Below, one piece after another: positions 1-7,775 of a stretch of 30,259 bases of DNA. The notes under the pieces are model-generated. The model saw nothing but the letters and a program-made list of their open reading frames with translations. It did not search any database and was not told where the DNA came from. The stretch's first letter is position 1; each line of letters opens with the position of its first letter. The stretch lies in contig CAXTTV010000037.1 of the NCBI GenBank assembly GCA_964247295.1, positions 1 through 30,259 on the forward strand, in the 5' to 3' direction. The DNA comes from CAXTTV01 sp964247295 (GTDB taxonomy: Bacteria; Chloroflexota; Ktedonobacteria; Ktedonobacterales; Ktedonobacteraceae). The position numbers and the translations under genes were made by a program.

Positions 1-1429
1 CTTCTATGTATCGTTTCGCTGAAGTGGTCCAGGAATGATCCGCTTCCATGCAACGGCACTGCAAGGTGCGCCAGACATTTGGGACTCGGTACAGCTCTAG
101 AGCTCGGACGATCGCCGCGAAAAGCTCCCAGGGATCGTAATGGGTGAAGGTGAAGCCATTGCCTTTTCCGGTCCGGGGATCAGACTCTTTTACGGTGTCG
201 GCTAATCCTCCAGTTTCGCGGACAATTGGAACCCCACCATAACGCATTGAGATTAACTGCCCCAGGCCACAGGGCTCAAACCTTGAAGGCATTAAGAACA
301 TATCGCTGCCGGCATAGATTGTTTGCGCCAGATCTGTATTGAAGGTAAAAAAGGCAGCGATCTGATTGGGGTATTGCTTCGCCAGATTCTGGAACATCTC
401 CTGATACTGCTGGTCACCGATCCCCAAAACCACCATTTGAATCCCTTGCGCGAAAAGCGGCTGCGCGATCTGCGCGATCAGATCAAAGCCCTTCTGGTCC
501 GTCAGGCGTGAAATCATTGCCAGGACTGGCACATCTGGACGCTGCGGAAATTTCGCGCGTTCCTGCAAAGCTCGCTTATTTTCGGCGCGCAGATCCAACG
601 TATCCTTGTTAAACTGCTGTTTAATGTACTGATCCCTCTCGGGGTTCATCTCTTGATAATCAATCCCATTGAGAATCCCAAAAAGGCGGTCTTTACGGGA
701 GCGTAACAATTGATCTAGTTTCTCACCATAGCTTGGTGTTAAAATTTCCTGAGCATACGTCTCGCTTACGGTCGTAACCGCATCGGCGTACAAAATTCCT
801 CGACCCATGATGTCGACAACATTTGCCAGCTCGGCAATCTGAGGATACACAAAGCCCTGTGACGCGACGCCAGCTACCTCTAGAATACGGTATCCGAAGA
901 TCCCCTGATACGCGAGATTGTGGATGGTGTAGACTGTGGCCGTTTGCGAGTAGAAAGGATCATTCTGGAAAAGGGTGTGCATCCAGTTGGGAACAATCCC
1001 CGTATGCCAATCATTGCAGTGTAGAACATCAGGCTTCCAGTTAAGGACACGCATCGCCTCTAGAGCCGCGCGGCAGAAAAGAATAAAGCGCTCCCCATCA
1101 TCCGTAAACCCGTAGATATTGCCGCGATTAAAATAGCGAGGCGCATCAATCATATAGACCGGGATATTCTCGCCGATAGTCCCCTCAAGCACCGAAACTT
1201 GATCTCGAAAATTTGGCAGGTTGACAGGGACAGACTCGATTACCCTGGTCAGATGAAAACGACCGGGATCGATCTGACCATAGTGAGGCATTATCAATCG
1301 AATATCATGTCCAAGCTTTTGCAGGTCCTTTGGCAGTGCCCCTACAACATCTGCCAGCCCTCCAACCTTCACAAAAGGCACGACCTCGGCTGCCATGATT
1401 AAAATATTAAGAGGCCGTTCCTGCTGCAT
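1..1429 (-). CDS. glgA: Glycogen (starch) synthase, GT5 family, C-terminus cut by window edge
   Basis: This enzyme transfers glucose from ADP-glucose (or UDP-glucose) to the growing end of alpha-1,4-glucan in glycogen synthesis. The reading frame is open from the ATG at 1429 to the window edge, about 476 codons; GlgA is usually 475-490 residues, so only a few C-terminal residues are missing. The N-terminus carries the sugar-nucleotide-binding KxGGL motif (KVGGLADV, residues 21-28). The C-terminal half has the GT-B signature SRFEPCGLGQL followed by a conserved ETGGLADTV segment. The ATG is preceded by GGAGGA at good spacing. It sits alone, directly behind the terminator of the respiratory operon, so it has its own promoter. 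The family call is secure from the motifs and full-length colinearity. The choice of nucleotide-sugar donor cannot be read from sequence here. Confidence 0.95.
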   Translation of the reverse strand, partial: MQQERPLNILIMAAEVVPFVKVGGLADVVGALPKDLQKLGHDIRLIMPHYGQIDPGRFHLTRVIESVPVNLPNFRDQVSVLEGTIGENIPVYMIDAPRYFNRGNIYGFTDDGERFILFCRAALEAMRVLNWKPDVLHCNDWHTGIVPNWMHTLFQNDPFYSQTATVYTIHNLAYQGIFGYRILEVAGVASQGFVYPQIAELANVVDIMGRGILYADAVTTVSETYAQEILTPSYGEKLDQLLRSRKDRLFGILNGIDYQEMNPERDQYIKQQFNKDTLDLRAENKRALQERAKFPQRPDVPVLAMISRLTDQKGFDLIAQIAQPLFAQGIQMVVLGIGDQQYQEMFQNLAKQYPNQIAAFFTFNTDLAQTIYAGSDMFLMPSRFEPCGLGQLISMRYGGVPIVRETGGLADTVKESDPRTGKGNGFTFTHYDPWELFAAIVRALELYRVPNVWRTLQCRCMEADHSWTTSAKRYIE

Positions 1430-1461
1430 ATCATCTTCCTCCGCTATCAGAAATTTAGCTC

Positions 1462-1467
1462 ATTATA
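1462..1467 (-). promoter_or_regulatory. Putative -10 element for glgA
   Basis: On the minus strand the sequence TATAAT lies 33 bases before the glgA ATG, just beyond the terminator of the upstream operon. No good -35 hexamer is visible 16-18 bases further up, because that space is taken by the terminator stem. The call rests on the perfect -10 and its position. Confidence 0.4.
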
Positions 1468-1477
1468 GCACGAAAAA

Positions 1478-1520
1478 CCAGCAGGGGCTAAAGAAATATA
1501 TACTCTTTAGCCCCTGCTGG
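1478..1520 (-). terminator. Intrinsic terminator of the respiratory operon
   Basis: A perfect 17-bp inverted repeat (1478-1494 with 1504-1520) encloses a 9-base loop. Read on the minus strand, the stem is followed at once by TTTTT (1477-1473). It lies 48 bases beyond the stop codon of the 12-TM protein gene and separates that operon from glgA. Confidence 0.88.
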
Positions 1521-1567
1521 CTCTCTTGATCCATCTCAAGAATGTCTATGGTAAGACGCTGCGCCTA

Positions 1568-3001
1568 TTAGATCTTATAACGATTGCGAGTCAGGTAATA
1601 GAAATGGATACCCGCAATAATCACCATCAAGAAGAACATAACGACAGCGTCCGCAAGACCCTTGACGGGCGGATTAGCCGGGGCTGGTACCAGTAAACCC
1701 GGCTGGAACGACACATTTGTCTCCGTTTCCGGTGGAAAGACCGGTAGTGAGAAAAAAGCAAACGCCGCCAGGTAGGTAAACAGACAGGTACCAGCAATTA
1801 ACCACTGGCCCACACACCCCAAATTGTTCTCACCAACCACGGCGAACTCGCGGCGCGCCACGCTTGTCCAGATGGTCGCCATGACCAGAATGCCACCACA
1901 GAGCAGCAGCGCGAGATAAATCTGGCTACTGTTCATATGCGTCAACAGGAAGGCCAGACCCAGTAGCGCGGATGTGGTCACACCGGTAATTATAACGGCG
2001 TTACGCTTCGTTTTCCAGGCCCAGATACCCGCCATCAGCAAGGTAAAAAAGCCCATCGTAACAATGGTGTCAATAATATATCCGGCCTGCCCAGAGAAGG
2101 CACAACTGGATGGGATCGACGACTTTTTGGCGCAGACGGTCAGATAGTCGCCCAAGCCGATAAAGGTCCAGGAATGTATCCAGGCCAACGCTGGATACAG
2201 CAGTAGCCAGAACAATACGAAGATCGCTCCGATCTGGGCCAGATTAATTCCAACCATATAGAGAACTGGCATTGTGCGCTGACGCACCGGGCGCATAAGA
2301 TAATGCAAGCGAAGAGCAAAGGCTCCCAACCCCAGAAAAACCGCAGATCCCAGCACCATATTCAAGATAACATTCAGGCCAGGAATCTTCAAACCTGCTG
2401 GATCGAATAGCATGTAGAAAATCATAAAGCCGCCAAGGAGCAGCATACCAAGAACAAGCATCAAGCGGATCAATGGTGTGGTTCCCAGATCGCGACGATC
2501 GGGGTTACGCATCTCGCGCATCGCCAGAAGCGAATAGAATACCAACGCTAATCCGACACCAAAGATCACTGTGCCAACCATCACCAGATCAATATCGGCT
2601 GGCTGGAACCAGAGAAACTTTCCACCGAGAAGCGGCAGAATCGATGTCTGATCACCAGGAAAATACTGTAAACCGCCATAGGAGGCACCCAGAATAATTG
2701 CCAGGCCCAGGACCGAAGAGATCAGCCCAACAACCGTAAACATCGCCGGTGGCACGACTGGCTTGGGGTCAAACAGCATTTCAATGACCACAATAATCGT
2801 GAAGCCAGCTAACCCTAGCAGACCCAGCGCCAGAGAGGCAACCTCAATTGTCGCCATCGAAGAACTGGTTGCAAAGTTGTATATAAAACCTGGAAGCTGC
2901 CCAATTAGAATAGCCGAGATAAAGAAAAAGCCAACGGCGAAAACGATCGCTCTGGCCCAGGACATTCTTTCCGGCAACTCCCGTCTTTGAGTCTGTTGCA
3001 T
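1568..3001 (-). CDS. 12-TM membrane protein of unknown function, last gene of the bc-complex operon
   Basis: I do not recognise this 477-residue protein. Twelve hydrophobic segments can be counted, beginning around residues 15-40 (WARAIVFAVGFFFISAILIGQ) and ending with LADAVVMFFLMVIIAGIHFYYLT near the C-terminus. There are no haem-binding CxxCH motifs and no regular pattern of intramembrane histidines of the haem-copper oxidase type. The frame is open up to a TTG at 3010, but the ATG at 3001 is the better start, because AAAGGGA lies 10 bases before it and only 1-2 bases before the TTG. The gene follows the cytochrome c-cupredoxin gene by 75 bases and is followed by a strong terminator, so it belongs to the same transcript. 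A quinone- or electron-transfer-linked subunit, an assembly factor, or a membrane anchor for the cytochrome are all possible. This is inference from position only. Confidence 0.8.
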   Translation of the reverse strand: MQQTQRRELPERMSWARAIVFAVGFFFISAILIGQLPGFIYNFATSSSMATIEVASLALGLLGLAGFTIIVVIEMLFDPKPVVPPAMFTVVGLISSVLGLAIILGASYGGLQYFPGDQTSILPLLGGKFLWFQPADIDLVMVGTVIFGVGLALVFYSLLAMREMRNPDRRDLGTTPLIRLMLVLGMLLLGGFMIFYMLFDPAGLKIPGLNVILNMVLGSAVFLGLGAFALRLHYLMRPVRQRTMPVLYMVGINLAQIGAIFVLFWLLLYPALAWIHSWTFIGLGDYLTVCAKKSSIPSSCAFSGQAGYIIDTIVTMGFFTLLMAGIWAWKTKRNAVIITGVTTSALLGLAFLLTHMNSSQIYLALLLCGGILVMATIWTSVARREFAVVGENNLGCVGQWLIAGTCLFTYLAAFAFFSLPVFPPETETNVSFQPGLLVPAPANPPVKGLADAVVMFFLMVIIAGIHFYYLTRNRYKI

Positions 3002-3076
3002 GGATCGCAATCCCTTTCAAGAGGAACCGGGCGCTCTCACCTCCTCCAATAAGAAGTAAGAGCGCACATGCACCTG

Positions 3077-4057
3077 CTACGGTACAATCGTTAGTTCGGC
3101 CAGCATACTTGGATGATACTGACAGTAGTAAACAACCGTGTGGTCTTTGTTGAAGTTGTAGGCCTCTTGCGTCACGGTATACGTATAAGTGCCATTGGTT
3201 GTAATCGGTTTACCAACACCCGAGTCGAAGATGTTCGCCGCGACTTTCGGCGCGCTTACATCAGCTCCAACAATCGCGGAAACGGTGTGGGCCTGAGCAT
3301 CCTTATTCACCCAGGTAATCTTGGTGCCAACCTTCACCTTCGCGTTCAAAACCTCATAACAGGCAGGAGCACAGGAAGCCCCAGCCGGGGGCTGCACCAT
3401 GTTAATGGTAACTTCCTTTTTGCCTGTCAGATCCTGAGCATTGCCAAACTGCCCACTACTCTCCTTGGCAACCGCAGTAGCATAACCACCGGGGTTGTTG
3501 AGCTGCATAAGGTCCTTGACTTGATCAAAACCATTGCCAGCAGCATAACCATTTTTTTGGAGATAGGCGGGATCAGCTGAGCGAACGAGCGCGAACAAAT
3601 ACTGAATATCATTATCAGTAAGTGGACCACCATATCGCTCACTCCAGGCGGGCATTATTGCTGTGTTTAACTTGGAAGTATCCGTATTATAGATACCAGC
3701 GCTCAAGATACGTAGCAGATCATTGTCGGTTAACTGATTAACCGCTGGGTTCCCATTTAGACGGGGACCAACCCGGCCCTGACCCTTGGTACCGTGACAA
3801 TTATAGCAATTCTGCGCGAACAGCGTTGCCCCCCTTGTCACATCAGTTTTATGCTGCTGAGCTTTCGCGATCGCCTGACCGTTGTTCTCCATGATCCAAA
3901 AGACTGGAATCATTATCGAGACCAACGCCAGCATAATCATTGCTCCATACCCCGTTTTCTCAACCGCATTGGTACGAGAATAGAAAAGATAGAGCAAAGC
4001 CCCCACAGTCACCAAGACCACAACCAGGCCAATAATAACTTGTACCGGATTTATCAT
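3077..4057 (-). CDS. Membrane-anchored cytochrome c fused to an amicyanin-like cupredoxin
   Basis: Predicted electron carrier of the bc complex, exposed on the outer face of the membrane. In order: two N-terminal TM segments (residues about 4-26 and 37-56), a class I cytochrome c domain with haem motif C84-Y-N-C87-H88 and likely axial Met135 (IMPAW), a linker of about 50 residues, and a C-terminal cupredoxin domain (about 213-326). The copper ligands are visible as H257 (AHTV), C312, H315 and M318; the C-X2-H-X2-M spacing is that of amicyanin-like type 1 copper sites. C229 and C233 may form a disulfide. The ATG at 4057 is preceded by AAAGG. The Rieske gene ends 24 bases upstream. Both halves are clear. 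That electrons pass from haem to copper within one chain is inference. Confidence 0.92.
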   Translation of the reverse strand: MINPVQVIIGLVVVLVTVGALLYLFYSRTNAVEKTGYGAMIMLALVSIMIPVFWIMENNGQAIAKAQQHKTDVTRGATLFAQNCYNCHGTKGQGRVGPRLNGNPAVNQLTDNDLLRILSAGIYNTDTSKLNTAIMPAWSERYGGPLTDNDIQYLFALVRSADPAYLQKNGYAAGNGFDQVKDLMQLNNPGGYATAVAKESSGQFGNAQDLTGKKEVTINMVQPPAGASCAPACYEVLNAKVKVGTKITWVNKDAQAHTVSAIVGADVSAPKVAANIFDSGVGKPITTNGTYTYTVTQEAYNFNKDHTVVYYCQYHPSMLAELTIVP

Positions 4058-4080
4058 TGGTCAAACCTTTTATTCTATTT

Positions 4081-4767
4081 TTAAGAGCATTGCTTGGTAG
4101 GCGGCAGAATGATACGGGTCGTATTATCCGGGTGCGGAACAGTGTTATTGATCTTCCCCGTATTCACGTTCACGGTCCCACCACTTAGATCCAACTGGAA
4201 GCGATCCAGACTGCGGGGAGCCGGACCATCCAGAAATTCGCCATTCACATTGTAATGCGAACCATGGCAAGGACATTTAAAGCTGGCACAGTCATCGCGG
4301 AATGGAACTGTACACCCCAGGTGAACACAACGCTGGTACAGCGCGGCCCAGACCGTCCCATCTGAGTCCTTCACAAAATTTTCAGCATCAAACTGGTCGT
4401 TCAGATCGTTCCCCTTGAGCTGGAAAGGGGTATCCTGAGCCATATGGACGATATAAGACTTGGCATCTTGCTTATAGAACACGCCCGCAGAATCCAGCTT
4501 AAAATCTCCCGGCTTGGCTGCTGGGAACGCCGACTTGTTCCCGACTGCAAGCACCGAGCCAAACTGGCCAGCAAGGTTCGGGTAAAGCATATTCAATGCT
4601 CCCGCGACCGAAGCGGCAGTAGATACACCCCAGACCGTCAACATAGAACGCCGAATGAAACGTCGACGCGATAGACGCTTTTTGGCGATCTCTGCCGCCT
4701 CAGCGCCACCACCGTGCAGTACCTCATACTGCTGCGGTGTTACCCTTGGCCTTTCTTCTATACTCAT
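4081..4767 (-). CDS. qcrA: Rieske [2Fe-2S] protein of the bc complex
   Basis: Iron-sulfur subunit that takes the first electron from quinol at the Qo site and hands it to the cytochrome c subunit. The cluster-binding motifs are complete: C147-V-H149-L-G-C152 and C165-P-C167-H168-G-S170, with C152 and C167 as the usual disulfide pair. Ser170 and the Tyr two residues later, which raise the cluster potential in high-potential Rieske proteins, are both present. The N-terminus has a twin-arginine-type stretch (SRRRFIRRS, residues 33-41) followed by a hydrophobic anchor, as expected for Tat export of a folded cluster protein. Length (228 residues) is normal. AGAGGGA precedes the ATG at 4767. It lies 26 bases downstream of the subunit IV gene; in many bacteria the Rieske gene comes first instead. 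Confidence 0.96.
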   Translation of the reverse strand: MSIEERPRVTPQQYEVLHGGGAEAAEIAKKRLSRRRFIRRSMLTVWGVSTAASVAGALNMLYPNLAGQFGSVLAVGNKSAFPAAKPGDFKLDSAGVFYKQDAKSYIVHMAQDTPFQLKGNDLNDQFDAENFVKDSDGTVWAALYQRCVHLGCTVPFRDDCASFKCPCHGSHYNVNGEFLDGPAPRSLDRFQLDLSGGTVNVNTGKINNTVPHPDNTTRIILPPTKQCS

Positions 4768-4793
4768 ATCTATTCCCTCTTCATTCTTCCAGC

Positions 4794-5339
4794 TTACAAG
4801 TCAAAGTATAGATGCTGCCAGGGCCAGACCCACAGCCAACCAGGACCACGGAAGAAGCTACCAGCAAGGGTAATAAATGCCCAGAATGCTAGAAACATCG
4901 AGAAGGTCGCGATCGCGACTTTACGGTCCGCATAGGCCCGGCTCGGATTGCGATCTACATATGGCAATGCAGCCAGCGCGGTCAGCGTCAGACCCGGAAC
5001 CAACACACCTGCCGTTGTGGGCGGGAAGTAGTGCAGCAGCTCCTGCAAACCTAAGAAGTACCAAGGAGCCTTTGCCGGGTTAGGCGTGACGTTTGGGTTC
5101 GCGGGATCACGTAGTGGCGCGTCAATCACTAGCGCCAGAATCGTAATCATAACGGTCACCATGGTCGCCGCGAAAAACTCGCGCACCAGCAGATGTGGCC
5201 AGACGAATACAGAGTCTTCAAGAGGCTTCTCGACGCGCGTGATGGCTTCCTGCTTCACAACAGCCAGAGTTCGATAACGCCTCTGAGTCGCGCTCGTAGA
5301 TGTTTGTACCTGTGGTGGCTCTTTCTGTTCAATTGACAT
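4794..5339 (-). CDS. petD: Cytochrome b C-terminal part (subunit IV type)
   Basis: Second half of the split cytochrome b, forming part of the Qo quinol-oxidation site. It has about three TM helices (around residues 55-75, 108-127 and 141-162) in 181 residues. The Qo motif, PEWY in ubiquinol-type complexes, here reads A91-P92-W93-Y94-F, so the catalytic Glu is replaced by Pro. The rest of the helix (FLGLQELLHYFPP) matches subunit IV well. A 35-residue polar N-terminal extension precedes the first conserved segment. The ATG at 5339 has GAGGAAA 8 bases upstream. It follows the cytochrome b gene by 63 bases. A split b6 plus subunit IV layout is shared with cyanobacteria and Firmicutes, and menaquinol is the likely substrate (inference). 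Confidence 0.93.
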   Translation of the reverse strand: MSIEQKEPPQVQTSTSATQRRYRTLAVVKQEAITRVEKPLEDSVFVWPHLLVREFFAATMVTVMITILALVIDAPLRDPANPNVTPNPAKAPWYFLGLQELLHYFPPTTAGVLVPGLTLTALAALPYVDRNPSRAYADRKVAIATFSMFLAFWAFITLAGSFFRGPGWLWVWPWQHLYFDL

Positions 5340-5402
5340 AGATTGGGTTTCCTCTCATTCTTAAGAACCATACCTTCTTGTACGGGTCCACACAGATAAC
5401 CC

Positions 5403-6206
5403 CTAGCGAGTGCCAGCCACTGCGCTTTCCGCACGAGCCTCAAGCTCTCGACGAGAGGGAGGAGGAGGACCTGCTTCACCACCGTCTTTACGGATACGCC
5501 AGAAGTGAACTGCCATCAGAAGTGCGCCCGCCAGCGGCAACAGAATGACGTGACCGACGTAAAAACGGATCAATGTCGCCTGAGCAACAGCCGAGCCACC
5601 AACCAGCACTTTGTACACTGGATCACCCAGGATCGGCGTGTAGGGGGCTAGGTTGGTACCTACGGTGATCGCCCAAAGAGCGATCTGGTCCCAGGGCAAC
5701 AGATAACCCGTGAAACTCAAGAACAATGTTACAAAGAACAGCAATACGCCCACAACCCAGTTAAACTCTCTGGGTGGCTTGTACGCTCCATGATAGAAGA
5801 CGCGGATCATATGTAGTGTCACCGAGACTACCATCAAGTGAGCCGACCACCGGTGCATGTTACGCACCAGGTTACCAAACGCGACGGCGGTTTTTAATTG
5901 CGTGATGTTCTGATACGCTGTATGTGTCTCCGGTACATAATAGAACATCAAAAACACACCGGTAATGGTCAGCAGCAGAAACAGAAAGAAAGAGATACCA
6001 CCCATACACCAGGTATACGTGATCTTCATCGCCTGCCGGCTGACCTTTACTGGATGCAGGTGCAAAAATACATTGCTCATCATCACCAACGATTGGTTCA
6101 GAGGAGTGTCAGGATAGCCATGGCGGAAGACTGAACGCCACACCTGACTTTCAACGAGTTTTTGCGTTACTGTGTCAAGCAAGCTTTTATTACTAGTAGA
6201 GCTCAC
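5403..6206 (-). CDS. qcrB: Cytochrome b (b6-type N-terminal half) of the bc complex
   Basis: Binds the two b haems of the quinol:cytochrome c oxidoreductase. With the start used here (267 residues), the haem ligands are H118/H132 (14 apart) and H219/H234 (15 apart), the spacing typical of b6-type proteins. The conserved segments NMHRWSAHLM, KPPREFNW and GYLLPWDQ are intact. Cys67 in YTWCMGGIS aligns with the cysteine that holds the extra c-type haem of cytochrome b6. The open frame reaches a TTG at 6236, but AGGAGG lies inside that extension, only 4 bases before the GTG at 6206, so GTG is the likely start. It is the first gene of the operon, with a promoter in the divergent region upstream. 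The C-terminus ends in a charged tail of about 30 residues. Confidence 0.94.
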   Translation of the reverse strand: MSSTSNKSLLDTVTQKLVESQVWRSVFRHGYPDTPLNQSLVMMSNVFLHLHPVKVSRQAMKITYTWCMGGISFFLFLLLTITGVFLMFYYVPETHTAYQNITQLKTAVAFGNLVRNMHRWSAHLMVVSVTLHMIRVFYHGAYKPPREFNWVVGVLLFFVTLFLSFTGYLLPWDQIALWAITVGTNLAPYTPILGDPVYKVLVGGSAVAQATLIRFYVGHVILLPLAGALLMAVHFWRIRKDGGEAGPPPPSRRELEARAESAVAGTR

Positions 6207-6280
6207 TATGCCTCCTAAAGGATCATGCCTTGCCAATCTAAAAAAAATAGCCTGATTTGTCAGAAATCCCTGTTCTGTGT

Positions 6281-6303
6281 CGCGATTATAACATACAATC
6301 GCG
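6281..6303 (-). promoter_or_regulatory. Promoter -10 inside a 7-bp dyad upstream of the bc operon
   Basis: CGCGATT (6281-6287) and AATCGCG (6297-6303) form a perfect inverted repeat with a 9-base centre. The minus-strand -10 hexamer TATAAT (6290-6285) overlaps the left arm. Transcription would begin near 6278, giving a leader of about 70 bases. A repressor bound here would block the promoter. No convincing -35 is seen. Confidence 0.45.
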
Positions 6304-6486
6304 CACTCCTGGTATCCCTATAACGTGACCTGGGAGCAAGTCTGCTCTTTTATTCCATACGGAAACAGATTATACTCCCTCTGACATATTGTAATAGAGT
6401 AGTGGAATAGTACCAGTGGTAGGAAAGTTGCCAACCGCCTCAGATAGACTCTCCTACTAAAAATACCGTATCCATGGACACTCGAC

Positions 6487-6526
6487 ATCAGGTATCTACC
6501 TGATATTTCCCCATCCAATACCTGAT
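6487..6526. promoter_or_regulatory. Putative operator: 8-2-8 inverted repeat with a third half-site
   Basis: ATCAGGTA (6487-6494), two bases, TACCTGAT (6497-6504) form a perfect inverted repeat. A further TACCTGAT occurs at 6519-6526, exactly 22 bases after the second arm, or about two helical turns. The site lies 32 bases before the -35 of the kinase promoter. Such spacing suits dimeric regulators, perhaps the neighbouring NarL-type response regulator; that assignment is a guess. Confidence 0.5.
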
Positions 6527-6557
6527 TGAGCCGTCTCAACCATCTCTCTAAAGTCGT

Positions 6558-6587
6558 TTGACACTCTCAGTATGAAACCGATACAAT
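6558..6587 (+). promoter_or_regulatory. Promoter of the sensor kinase-response regulator operon
   Basis: TTGACA (6558-6563), an 18-base spacer, then TACAAT (6582-6587). Transcription would start near 6594, about 45 bases before the kinase ATG. Both hexamers are close to the sigma-70 consensus. Confidence 0.65.
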
Positions 6588-6639
6588 TACAGGAGTCGAG
6601 AAAGCAAACATTGCTACCCCTGAAGGACTTTTTAAGCAT

Positions 6640-7755
6640 ATGGCTCATCCTAGCGTCCTGGATACCGAGGTTCCACAAAATCACAAGATATTGCGACCGA
6701 TACTCAGTATCCCCGTTTTCTATAAGGTGCTGATCTCCAACAGCTTGATTATCTTTGTTGGAGCGACCGGAGGCACCTGGCTGGCTTCTCATCTGAATGA
6801 TAGCCGTCAATCCTACGCTACACCTACCTCTCTGGCAATCTTCATTGCCCTGGGCTGGCTGGTCAGTGTGATTTTGAATTTTGTGGTACTCCAGATCGCT
6901 TTTCGCCCACTCCTCGACCTTGGAAAAGTGATGAACCGTGTCCAGAACGGCGAACGCTCCTTACGAGCTCCGATGACTGGACTCGATCCACAGGCCGATG
7001 GGCTTGCGCGTACTTTTAACTATATGCTTGAGGCCCTCGATGAGGCCTCTCGCCAGCGCGCCAGTCAAATTATTAATGCTCAAGAACAGGAACGCAAACG
7101 GATCGCCCGTGAACTACATGATGAGACCAGTCAGATGCTGACTTCGCTGCTGATCAGTCTGGCGGTTCTGGAAAAATCTGTGACAGACACACAGGCTCAG
7201 GAACGGATCGCGGATACACGCACCCTCGCCCATCGCACCCTCCGGGCGATCCGCAATCTGAGTATTGATCTTCGGCCCAGCGCCCTGGATGATCTCGGGC
7301 TCCTACCCGCGCTACGCTGGTATATAAAGGAGTACCATCAAAAATGCTCGATCGAGGTAGAATTCAACGCGACTGGCTTTAAACAACGGTTGTCGCCCGA
7401 AATGGAGATCGCGATCTACCGCATCATTCAGGAGGCACTCACCAATACGGCCCGCCACTCTCAAGCCCATTCGATCCGCATTTTGATGTGCGAGGAACCA
7501 GAACAGATCTTTGTGCGCATCGTGGACGATGGACGCGGATTTGATCTAGAGACAATCCCAAAAAATCCTGGACAGGATCGAGGGCTGGGTCTGGCCGGGA
7601 TGCTTGAACGCGCCAATCTACTAAATGGCGATCTTCATGTTAACTCTCAACCTGGAACGGGTACGACTATAGAGTTTACCATCCCACTACCATCTCCAGA
7701 GACGCGTCCTCAGGTCACTACTCATTCCGGTGAGTTACGATCTGAGAAACTGTAG
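6640..7755 (+). CDS. Sensor histidine kinase, NarL/DegS type (HisKA_3)
   Basis: Membrane sensor kinase that should phosphorylate the response regulator encoded 20 bases downstream. Of 371 residues, two TM helices (about 30-50 and 65-88) enclose only a short outer loop of about 15 residues, so the signal is probably sensed within the membrane or cytoplasm. A HAMP-like segment follows (about 88-140). The HisKA_3 dimerisation box ERKRIARELHDETSQ contains phospho-acceptor H160. The ATPase domain has the N box (IIQEALTNTARHS), VDDGRGFD and GLGLAGMLERA. The ATG is preceded by GAAGGA at a rather long 12-base spacing. It is divergent from the bc operon; a redox or respiratory signal is a reasonable guess but not shown by the sequence. 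Confidence 0.94.
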   Translation: MAHPSVLDTEVPQNHKILRPILSIPVFYKVLISNSLIIFVGATGGTWLASHLNDSRQSYATPTSLAIFIALGWLVSVILNFVVLQIAFRPLLDLGKVMNRVQNGERSLRAPMTGLDPQADGLARTFNYMLEALDEASRQRASQIINAQEQERKRIARELHDETSQMLTSLLISLAVLEKSVTDTQAQERIADTRTLAHRTLRAIRNLSIDLRPSALDDLGLLPALRWYIKEYHQKCSIEVEFNATGFKQRLSPEMEIAIYRIIQEALTNTARHSQAHSIRILMCEEPEQIFVRIVDDGRGFDLETIPKNPGQDRGLGLAGMLERANLLNGDLHVNSQPGTGTTIEFTIPLPSPETRPQVTTHSGELRSEKL

Positions 7756-7775
7756 CGGTTTCCAAAGAGAAGAGA

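Larger units (their letters stand above)
6207..6639. other. Divergent intergenic region between bc operon and two-component system
   Basis: This stretch of about 430 bases holds no convincing gene. It contains a TATAAT with flanking dyad for the bc operon on the minus strand (6281-6303), an inverted repeat plus an extra half-site (6487-6526), and a good -35/-10 pair for the sensor kinase (6558-6587). The short frames in it lack Shine-Dalgarno sites and family features. Confidence 0.6.

Noticed and set aside
6496..6810. Minus-strand frame of 104 codons overlapping the kinase start
   Set aside because: No family features, and it covers the promoter and first codons of a clear histidine kinase gene.
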